Positions 1 through 4,300 of a DNA stretch of 5,091 nucleotides are shown in pieces. The stretch's first letter is position 1. Each line of letters starts with the position of its first letter. The translations under genes and the position numbers were made by a program. The stretch comes from Bacteroidota bacterium (lineage in GTDB: Bacteria > Bacteroidota > Bacteroidia > Cytophagales > Cyclobacteriaceae): positions 1 through 5,091 of the forward strand of contig JAEZGH010000076.1 of assembly GCA_023417065.1 (NCBI GenBank). Reading direction: 5' to 3'. The notes under the pieces were generated by a model that was not told the origin of the DNA, searched no databases, and saw only the letters and a program-made list of their open reading frames with translations.

Positions 1-63
1 GATCGTGGTGATTGTGGCTAGCTGTACGGTGAGCCAGATCGGCGACCAGAGTTCCTCGGACAA
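1..63 (-). CDS. modB: Molybdate ABC transporter permease ModB, N-terminal fragment
   Basis: Only the first 21 codons are in the window; the gene continues past base 1. Reading leftward from a TTG at 63-61, the peptide is LSEELWSPIWLTVQLATITT followed by I. This is the typical ModB start: a short acidic, Trp-containing lead (W6, W10) running into the first membrane helix. ModB is the inner-membrane channel that, with the ATPase ModC, imports molybdate delivered by ModA. The frame is closed by a TGA about 20 bases further upstream. The choice is therefore this TTG, preceded by GGGGA at about 9 bases, or a TTG seven codons earlier; the nearer one is preferred. It follows modA on the same strand after a 47-base gap, as expected for a modABC operon. 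No ATG fits. The family call rests on a short peptide plus context, so it is likely rather than certain. Confidence 0.7.
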   Translation of the reverse strand, partial: MSEELWSPIWLTVQLATITTI

Positions 64-110
64 TTGGCTGCGTCCCCGCAAGTGTCATCGAGACCGAATC
101 GGATGAGCCA

Positions 111-875
111 TCATGACGGTTGGTCGCCGCGCGCGTAACCATGTTTCTCCAGGATCGCAGATGCGGGCTTGCTCCTGAGGAATTCGAGGAACGCGATGGC
201 GGCAGGGTTATTCTCCCCCGGCTTAAGCAGCACGGCGTCCTGGCGGATCGGCGAATAGCGTTCCTGCGGCACAACCCATTTGGAGCCGCTATCGCTGCGC
301 GATACCTGGCCGTAAGCAATGAAGCCGAGTTCCGCATTGCCGGTCTCGATGAACTGGAAGGTCTGGGCGATGTTCTGCCCCTGCACGATCTTCGCCCGGA
401 GCGCATCGTCGACTCCGAGCGCTTGCATCACCTCGATGGCGGCCCTGCCATAGGGCGCAGTTTCGGGATTGGCGATGGCGATCTTGCTGAAGGTTGGCGT
501 GATCAAGGTGTCGGGGCCGCTCACCATGTCCTCGTCTGCTGAATAGAGGACCAGACGGCCGACCGCATATGTAAAGGCACTTCCTGCGACCCCAAGTCCT
601 TCGCGGACGAGGAGTGCCGGGCGCATATCATCCGCTGACAGGAACACCTCGAATGGGGCGCCTTGGGTGATCTGGGTGTAGAGTTGCCCTGTTGCTCCAA
701 AAGCCAGGACGGCTTCATGGTCGGTCGTATCGGCGAACGCTTTCGCGATCTCTTGCGCGGCATCTGTGAAGTTGGAGGCGACCGCGACCTTGGTTGTCTC
801 GCCAGCTTGGGCAGGCGCGACGAGCACGGTGCCTCCCATTAAAAGCAGCAGCCGAAACAAGGTCCGCCTGTCCAT
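111..875 (-). CDS. modA: Molybdate-binding periplasmic protein ModA
   Basis: The product is a 254-residue substrate-binding protein of a molybdate ABC transporter. It captures molybdate (and usually tungstate) in the periplasm and hands it to ModB/ModC. Numbering from the ATG at 875, residues 1-24 form a signal peptide: DRR, then a hydrophobic stretch at 9-20 and an A-Q-A cleavage site at 22-24, leaving about 230 mature residues, normal for ModA. Family motifs visible in order are VAVASNF (30-36, oxyanion-contacting Ser34), FGATGQLY (59-66), GAPFEVFLSADD (72-83), NPETAPYGRAA (136-146) and GNAELGFIAYGQV (179-191). T62 stands where E. coli ModA has a Ser in the binding loop, a common variant and still a hydroxyl donor. 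The R-R-T-L-F sequence resembles a twin-arginine motif but is off register, so Sec export is likelier. An ATG one codon upstream (878) is also possible; see the ribosome-binding site. modB follows directly. No ModE/MopA-type box could be identified confidently upstream. Confidence 0.95.
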   Translation of the reverse strand: MDRRTLFRLLLLMGGTVLVAPAQAGETTKVAVASNFTDAAQEIAKAFADTTDHEAVLAFGATGQLYTQITQGAPFEVFLSADDMRPALLVREGLGVAGSAFTYAVGRLVLYSADEDMVSGPDTLITPTFSKIAIANPETAPYGRAAIEVMQALGVDDALRAKIVQGQNIAQTFQFIETGNAELGFIAYGQVSRSDSGSKWVVPQERYSPIRQDAVLLKPGENNPAAIAFLEFLRSKPASAILEKHGYARGDQPS

Positions 876-880
876 CATGT

Positions 881-887
881 CCTCCCT
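881..887 (-). promoter_or_regulatory. Ribosome-binding site of modA
   Basis: On the minus strand AGGGAGGAC directly precedes ATGATG. From the end of GGAGG only 2 bases separate it from the first ATG (878-876) but 5 from the second (875-873). This favours the second ATG as the true start and makes the mature gene product one residue shorter at its N-terminus. Confidence 0.7.
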
Positions 888-901
888 GGTCGGCTACGCA
901 T

Positions 902-930
902 CAAGCTGCACGAAGAAGCCAGCAAGCTGC
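902..930. repeat. Direct repeat CAAGCTGC, two copies 21 bases apart
   Basis: CAAGCTGC occurs at 902-909 and 923-930, each followed by or close to GAAG, 25-55 bases upstream of the modA start. The 21-base period equals two helical turns and would place both copies on the same face of the DNA, as in a tandem regulator site. Chance occurrence is quite possible because each copy is only 8 bases. Confidence 0.35.
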
Positions 931-978
931 GAAGGTTGTCCAGAAATTTGTACAAGCGAGATGGCTAGCCGACACCCA

Positions 979-991
979 CTCACGCCGTGAG
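979..991. repeat. Short inverted repeat CTCAC-gcc-GTGAG
   Basis: Perfect 5-bp arms around a 3-base centre about 100 bases upstream of modA. It could be an operator half-site pair or a small hairpin. It does not look like a terminator because no T-run follows on either strand. Confidence 0.35.
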
Positions 992-1259
992 AGGAAGCAG
1001 ATATTCTGGGGAGATTTCCGCGACGGATATAGTGGCTCCCCGGGCCGGTTCATGTGCAAGTTTCGAACCGTAACGAAGGGTCCACTAAGCCGTTGAAACC
1101 TATGCGCTTTTGGTCCGCTTTAGCCTAGGGTGCCCGCGAGTGGTGTATCGCAACTAGTGTCGTCAGTGTACCTCCATGTCAAGGGCGCTAGCCTACTGTG
1201 ACTGCCATCTGCCATAGACGGCCAGTTCCAGTGGCCCATGAAGACACGTGGGGGCGCCC

Positions 1260-1292
1260 GGAGGCGTCGCGGAGGCGTCGCGGAAGCGCCGC
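1260..1292. repeat. 11-bp tandem repeat, about three copies
   Basis: GGAGGCGTCGC is repeated exactly at 1260-1270 and 1271-1281, then once more imperfectly as GGAAGCGCCGC (1282-1292, 9 of 11 identical). The unit length is not a multiple of three, so copy-number change would break any reading frame here. That agrees with this stretch being non-coding or decayed. Confidence 0.85.
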
Positions 1293-1507
1293 GTTCTTCG
1301 GGTCGGTGTTCAGAATCGTTGCCCCGGTAATGGTCTGCGGCCATAGCATCGGCCTTTTTCGTCGTGGGTGTCGTGCTCTGAACCTGACCTGGCCCACTGT
1401 GCCAATCAGGGCTGGGCAGCCGAGCCATCCGATCGCGCTGCGATACCCGTCTAGGCGAAAACCAATAGACGCCCCGCCGCACGGGCAGAGCGCAGACGAA
1501 ACGCCTA

Positions 1508-2128
1508 CTACACTCCCTCCTTCATCCTCTTCGCCAGCCTCGCCAGCGTTGAGGTTGAAACGCCCGTTGCCTTCACGATGCTCGCCCAGGTCTGGCCTCT
1601 CCGCAACATGTCCATGAGCGCTGCGTTGCGCTCGACGTCTTCCGGTCGGCCCTTGAAGACGCCATCGGCCTTGGCCCGCGCAATTCCCTGTGCTTGTCTC
1701 CTGCGACGGTCCTCGTAGTCCTTGCGGGCTATGGCAGCGAGCATATCCAACATCATCCCATTGATCGCATCAAGCATGCGAGCCGAGAACTCATCTGTGC
1801 CCGAATGGACCAATTGGTGTGAAGTGGGAAGGTCAAGCGCGACTACTCGGACGCGCTTCGCGCCGATCTCCGCTTTCAGCTTCTCCCAGTCTCTAGCGTT
1901 GAGGCGGCTTAAGCGGTCAACCTGTTCCACAAGCAACACGTCACCGGGGTGACAATCGCCGAGCAGACGGAACAGTTCGGGACGCTGGAGAGATGCTCCG
2001 CTTTCGTTCTCGACGTAGAACGCAGCGATCTTTAATGCTCGCTCGTCGACGAACTGTTGGAGGTCAGCCTTCGCTCGGTTGGCGTCCTGCTGCTTGGTTG
2101 AGGCGCGGAGATAGGCGCGTATGAACAT
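1508..2128 (-). CDS. Small serine recombinase / resolvase
   Basis: This 206-residue DNA resolvase/invertase of the serine recombinase family cuts and rejoins DNA at paired sites through a covalent phosphoserine link. The N-terminal catalytic domain (about 1-130) is intact: Y-L-R-A-S at 6-10 with nucleophile Ser10 and Arg8, the SGA..RPEL segment with Arg49 (the gamma-delta Arg45 equivalent), and VDRLSRL at 70-76 supplying Arg72 and Arg75. A long helix rich in R/K/D follows (about 115-150). A C-terminal helix-turn-helix lies at about 180-200 (TWASIVKATGVSTSTLARLA). Length and layout match plasmid and transposon resolvases. The ATG at 2128 has AGGGG 8 bases upstream. No transposase is seen beside it, so it may be the remnant of a transposon or a stand-alone multimer-resolution or integration function of a plasmid or island. 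It is likely self-repressed, since its promoter lies inside the repeats just upstream. Confidence 0.93.
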   Translation of the reverse strand: MFIRAYLRASTKQQDANRAKADLQQFVDERALKIAAFYVENESGASLQRPELFRLLGDCHPGDVLLVEQVDRLSRLNARDWEKLKAEIGAKRVRVVALDLPTSHQLVHSGTDEFSARMLDAINGMMLDMLAAIARKDYEDRRRRQAQGIARAKADGVFKGRPEDVERNAALMDMLRRGQTWASIVKATGVSTSTLARLAKRMKEGV

Positions 2129-2129
2129 G

Positions 2130-2219
2130 GCGGAAGCCCCTGCACTTCGGTTTGAGTACCTTCGATAATATCACTTCGGTTTAAGTTGTAAACCGCCGTT
2201 ATCGAAGTGGGGCTTCCGC
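2130..2219. repeat. Candidate res/recombination site with nested inverted and direct repeats
   Basis: This 90-base symmetric cluster starts 2 bases upstream of the resolvase ATG. The outer arms GCGGAAGCCCC (2130-2140) and GGGGCTTCCGC (2209-2219) are perfect 11-bp inverted repeats. Each continues inward into ACTTCG/CGAAGT, with 3 extra bases on the left. Inside lie TTCGATAA (2161-2168) with TTATCGAA (2199-2206) and CGGTTTA (2177-2183) with TAAACCG (2189-2195). CACTTCGGTTT is also directly repeated at 2143-2153 and 2172-2182, 29 bases apart. Multiple inverted subsites next to the recombinase gene are the layout of resolvase res sites. Which subsite is the crossover point cannot be told from sequence alone. 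Confidence 0.7.
2165..2192 (-). promoter_or_regulatory. Probable promoter of the resolvase gene
   Basis: On the minus strand TTTACA (2192-2187, 5 of 6 to the -35 consensus) is followed after 16 bases by TATTAT (2170-2165, 5 of 6 to the -10 consensus). The predicted start of transcription, near 2157, gives a leader of about 28 bases before the ATG. Both hexamers overlap the repeat arms, so bound recombinase should block RNA polymerase, as in known self-regulated resolvases. Confidence 0.65.
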
Positions 2220-2264
2220 TATCGCAGGCCGATTCGATTGATGTATACCTTCTCGAAGCGTGAG

Positions 2265-2647
2265 CTATGACAACGCTAGCAGCCGATCAGCCAATTCTCT
2301 GCCTTCCTTGGTCAGATGAAGTTCGTAGCTCTTGCCCTCGGTCGGTTCGTGTCGCTGAACCACTAGGCTGAGGCCAGGTCCACGTGCCTGGTCTTCGGGC
2401 CAGGGCCATCACACTTCGTGAGGCGGAGGATTGCGCCATCCCTAGCGTTGGTGCCAGGTCCCGTTGGTAGATACCTGATCTCATCGTTGCGGCTAGGAGC
2501 ACGGATGCCCCAACTGCCGGCACGGGGGGAAGCCGCGCGCTGCCACCTATCCGATTGGCGTCTCGAATTTTTGCAGTAAATTGAGCCGGCTACGAACAAA
2601 AGCGCGTGCCGTAAGTTGTCTGGATGAGGATATTCTTGAGGCAGCAT
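2265..2647 (-). pseudogene. MarR-like winged-helix regulator, broken by four frameshifts
   Basis: Reading from ATG 2647 to TAG 2265, recognisable protein jumps frame four times, always by one missing base. The pieces in order are MLPQEYPHPDNLRHAL; then FVRSRLNLLQKFETPIG; then a segment with GIYQRDLAPTLGMAQSSASR and VMAL, the recognition helix-turn-helix; then GPKTRHVDL; then GLSLVVQRHEPTEG and LTKEGRELADRLLALS. The last part is the wing and the closing LTxxGRxLxDRLL helix typical of MarR-type and plasmid/phage winged-helix proteins. The breaks fall near 2598-2601 (a T4 run on the coding strand), 2550-2560, 2400-2401 and 2374-2375; the last two both lie in CCTGGCC. Adding four bases closes the frame exactly to 128 codons. 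The start has GGGAG about 10 bases upstream. Its function was presumably DNA-binding regulation of its element. Either it is a decaying gene or the assembly has indel errors here; the neighbouring genes are intact. Confidence 0.75.
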
Positions 2648-2651
2648 AAGA

Positions 2652-2710
2652 TCTTCTCTCCCTCCGGGCGGGGGGGCGACACCAGTGCAGTGGCGTGAAG
2701 GGAGAGAAGA
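2652..2710 (-). promoter_or_regulatory. Hairpin sequestering the ribosome-binding site of the MarR-like gene
   Basis: TCTTCTCTCCCT (2652-2663) and AGGGAGAGAAGA (2699-2710) are perfect 12-bp inverted arms around a 35-base GC-rich loop that holds a run of seven G on the plus strand. In a minus-strand transcript the downstream arm is AGGGAGAGAAGA, 4 bases before the ATG at 2647. It therefore contains the ribosome-binding site, and pairing with the upstream arm would hide it. It could instead be the end of a mobile element. No T-run supports a terminator. Confidence 0.6.
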
Positions 2711-2742
2711 CCTGCCGTAGCCTGTGAAGAGTATTATTTATA

Positions 2743-2755
2743 TGACCCAGGGTCA
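2743..2755. promoter_or_regulatory. Operator-like palindrome TGACCC-A-GGGTCA
   Basis: This perfect 13-base palindrome has 6-bp arms. It lies 46 bases upstream of the DUF982-type start at 2802 and 95 bases upstream of the MarR-like start at 2647, in the divergent interval between the two genes. A TATATT at 2776-2781 could be a -10 element for the rightward gene, which would put the palindrome near the -35 position. The binding protein is unknown; the broken winged-helix regulator next door is an obvious but untested candidate. Confidence 0.4.
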
Positions 2756-2801
2756 ACTAGCGGCGGATTCGGTTGTATATTCCGACGCTTGGAGTGATTC
2801 T

Positions 2802-3083
2802 ATGCATCGTTGGCAAAACATCTTCTTCATCTACCAATCTGTGGGTGACAAGATCGCGGTAGGCTGCAACGTGAAGGCAGCCGAGGTCCTCTTGCAGTTG
2901 TCCGTGCATAGCGACACGAAAGCGCTGTGCAATGCCCGTAGAGCAGTCATTCGGTCGATGAAACAACCGGAGGACCCGTGGCGGAAGTTCCTGGCGCAGA
3001 GGACCTTTCAGGCTGCAGCAGAGGAAGCGGGGATGTTGATGGTTCCTTCGGCTAACTCGCTCACACCCCCGAGGACGGTATAG
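2802..3083 (+). CDS. Small DUF982-type protein
   Basis: The product is a 93-residue soluble protein of unknown function. It fits the DUF982 pattern of rhizobia and relatives: an N-terminal strand with Trp (W4, F8-F9), a second strand I18-V24, then A26-A27-E28-x-L30-L31, a central helix A41-x4-R46-R47-x5-M53, and a closing R-x-F-x-A-A-x-E-A-G-M segment (67-78). The usual W-P after the LL is missing (LSVHSD at 33-38), so it is a divergent member. The start chosen is ATG 2802, with GGAG at 2791-2794 and a 7-base spacer. In-frame starts at 2724 (GTG) and 2742 (ATG) lack a ribosome-binding site and would add an atypical tail. Third codon positions are GC-rich in the middle of this frame, which favours it over the antisense frame. 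It is transcribed alone, away from the broken regulator and toward the ParB-like gene. The family call is from pattern memory, without a search. Confidence 0.6.
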   Translation: MHRWQNIFFIYQSVGDKIAVGCNVKAAEVLLQLSVHSDTKALCNARRAVIRSMKQPEDPWRKFLAQRTFQAAAEEAGMLMVPSANSLTPPRTV

Positions 3084-3229
3084 GAAGGGACGGTCGGGAC
3101 CATTGACGAGCCTCCGGGTACAGCTGAGGCCCAACGCGGTGACCAAGCGACTGAAATTCGTTCCTGAGAATAATCGCAGCCGCCGGGTCCGGGGCCATTA
3201 TGGCCTACGTAGTGAGTGTCCACTTTGGG
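3084..3229. other. Convergent intergenic interval with a 13-base palindrome
   Basis: This interval separates the 3' ends of the DUF982-type gene and the ParB-like gene. It contains GGCCAT-T-ATGGCC (3193-3205, perfect 6-bp arms), 25 bases beyond the end of the ParB-like gene. It also has weak stems GGTC-gg-GACC and GCCTC with GAGGC (3110-3130). None is followed by a T-run, so a factor-independent terminator is not shown. No credible gene is seen. Confidence 0.5.
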
Positions 3230-4093
3230 CTAGAATTCGAATTCGTCGGCCTCGCAGGCATCTTCCTGGAGGTCCCTCAAATGCCGGATGAACTCGCCCA
3301 CCCTTCGACCCATGACAACCTCCATGACCATCGCCATCAGTTCCGGGTCGTTGGAGTGCTTCCCGATGGCCTCCGTGATCTGATCGGCAATTCGTTCCGC
3401 CTTCATGCGTTTTCGTTCCTCGTACTCGTCTTCGGTGAGTTCATGCTGGGTCCGGCCATTTGCTTCTCGTAGCGCACGATGCCAGCTTCGGTAGTCAGCA
3501 GCATCTTCGCCCAGTTGGCGCTTCACCTGCCTCATCTTGGTGATCCATGACCGGGCGACGCCTGTCGCCTCCCTGATCTCGCTCCTCGTCTTCTCGCCGA
3601 TCAGCACCAGCTTCCATGCCGCGTCCGTGCGCTCACTCGCGGTGAGCCGAACACCATGCCGACTGTTAGCCATGATCGAAGCGTATACCGCCTCGGATGG
3701 CGTTCCCCTGAATAGAGACACGGGAACTAGGCCATCCTCGGCGTGGCCATTCCGTCGAGCGTGGATGCGGAGGGCCTCCAGCCGATGATGACCATCGACC
3801 ACGAAGGCCTTGGCTCCGGCATGGAGAACGGTCACAGGCGGTAGTGTGCCGCCGTTGTCGAGCACCTTCACCAGGTCGCTGATGAGGCGTTCGTTCATGT
3901 CTTCCCGCATGTTGAATACGGGCAACATCTCGACGTGACGGAGTGGCACCAGTGCAGGAGCGTCGGCATCTGGCGGTAGCTGTGAAACGAGTTCTTCAAG
4001 TCGTCGCAGTCCTTCCAGGGCTGCACCGTCCGGGCGACCGAGGGGGGATGCGGCTAATGTATCGGTTGGGTGTGCAAGATCGATGCTTTCCAT
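3230..4093 (-). CDS. ParB/Srx-fold DNA-binding protein with DGHHR motif
   Basis: The product is 287 residues from ATG 4093. A ParB N-terminal-like domain spans about residues 48-146: LVPLRHVEMLPVFNMRE, then the L-P-P-V-T-V-L strand (84-90), then FVVDGHHRLEAL at 97-108, the signature of the ParB/sulfiredoxin fold, whose active or nucleotide site is here D-G-H-H-R. Next, LTASERTDAAWKLV (150-163) leads into a helix-turn-helix at about 169-188 (TRSEIREATGVARSWITKM). The C-terminal part is charged and helical with an acidic tail ending DEFEF. Members bind DNA as partition, regulatory or nuclease-like proteins. No parA is present, so a chromosome or plasmid partition role is doubtful. A GTG at 4195 would add 34 residues, but codon use there is poor (AGG, AGA, CAT-rich), whereas ATG 4093 has TAGGT nearby. 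It is transcribed divergently from the MmeI-like gene and may control or assist it. Confidence 0.85.
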   Translation of the reverse strand: MESIDLAHPTDTLAASPLGRPDGAALEGLRRLEELVSQLPPDADAPALVPLRHVEMLPVFNMREDMNERLISDLVKVLDNGGTLPPVTVLHAGAKAFVVDGHHRLEALRIHARRNGHAEDGLVPVSLFRGTPSEAVYASIMANSRHGVRLTASERTDAAWKLVLIGEKTRSEIREATGVARSWITKMRQVKRQLGEDAADYRSWHRALREANGRTQHELTEDEYEERKRMKAERIADQITEAIGKHSNDPELMAMVMEVVMGRRVGEFIRHLRDLQEDACEADEFEF

Positions 4094-4300
4094 GTGAAAC
4101 CTATCAGTTGTCGATCGCGCATGATGCGCATGTGCTGGAGGGTCGGCGGGCAGCTCCGCGTAGGTATCTCTCCTAATGTGAGGGGCAATCGACACTGCTG
4201 GCCTTCGGGCCCCGGCCTGCCTTCCGGTTCGGGCTTCCGGGACGCGTCGTCACCGCCTATTGTCGCGCCAGCACTATCGCCTGAGGGGGGCTCCAGTCGC
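4094..4300. other. Divergent control region between the ParB-like and MmeI-like genes
   Basis: About 207 bases separate the two divergent starts. Promoters for both genes should be here, but no convincing -35/-10 pair stands out in this GC-rich DNA. Features seen are a direct repeat CTTCCGG at 4221-4227 and 4234-4240, a small GGCC-TTCG-GGCC hairpin (4200-4211) and CGCATGATGCGCATG near 4118-4132, a partly self-complementary stretch. The part from 4094 to 4195 is open in frame with the ParB-like gene. Confidence 0.5.
4283..4290 (+). promoter_or_regulatory. Ribosome-binding site of the MmeI-like gene
   Basis: GAGGGGGG ends 10 bases before ATG 4301. The upstream frame stays open for at least 140 bases without a stop, so this site, together with the family-typical MTPQQFI start, is what fixes the start codon. 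Confidence 0.65.

Larger units (their letters stand above)
879..1507. other. Gene-free stretch upstream of modA
   Basis: About 630 bases between modA and the resolvase gene hold no coding region I can recognise. Open frames exist on both strands at about 1120-1617, but they are Arg/Pro/Ser-rich, have no usable ribosome-binding site and match no family I know. The modA promoter must lie here. Structures seen are a 21-base-spaced direct repeat CAAGCTGC (902-909 and 923-930), an inverted repeat CTCAC-gcc-GTGAG (979-991), CGGTTC with GAACCG around a 13-base loop (1046-1070), an 11-bp tandem repeat (1260-1292) and CGTCTA with TAGACG (1448-1471). A perfect TTGACA lies on the minus strand (1182-1177), but only poor -10 matches follow at 17-18 bases. 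The right portion (about 1188-1500) could be decayed accessory DNA; this is a guess. Confidence 0.6.

Noticed and set aside
120..542. 140-residue plus-strand frame
   Set aside because: It is antisense to modA, whose motifs and signal peptide are clear.
1010..1035. GATATAGTGG as a molybdate (ModE/MopA) box upstream of modA
   Set aside because: Only one loose half-site is present, with no matching inverted half at the expected spacing.
1154..1182. TTGACA on the minus strand as the modA promoter
   Set aside because: The -35 hexamer is perfect, but the hexamers 17-18 bases downstream match a -10 poorly, and the leader would be nearly 280 bases.
1120..1617. Open frames on both strands in the gene-free stretch
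   Set aside because: Composition is dominated by R, P and S, they run across a non-triplet tandem repeat or antisense to the resolvase, and no family resemblance or ribosome-binding site is seen.
2510..2690. G-rich runs as terminal inverted repeats of a Tn3-family transposon to go with the resolvase
   Set aside because: No 38-bp GGGG-type inverted pair could be found, and there is no transposase gene in the window.
2757..3146. 129-residue open frame on the minus strand
   Set aside because: It is antisense to the DUF982-type gene. It is rich in R, C, H and P, has no ribosome-binding site and no recognisable motif. A second antisense frame at 3008-3223 was set aside for the same reason.
4200..4211. 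GGCC-TTCG-GGCC tetraloop hairpin as a terminator or riboswitch
   Set aside because: The stem is only 4 bp with no T-run, and it lies in a divergent start region where a terminator is not expected.
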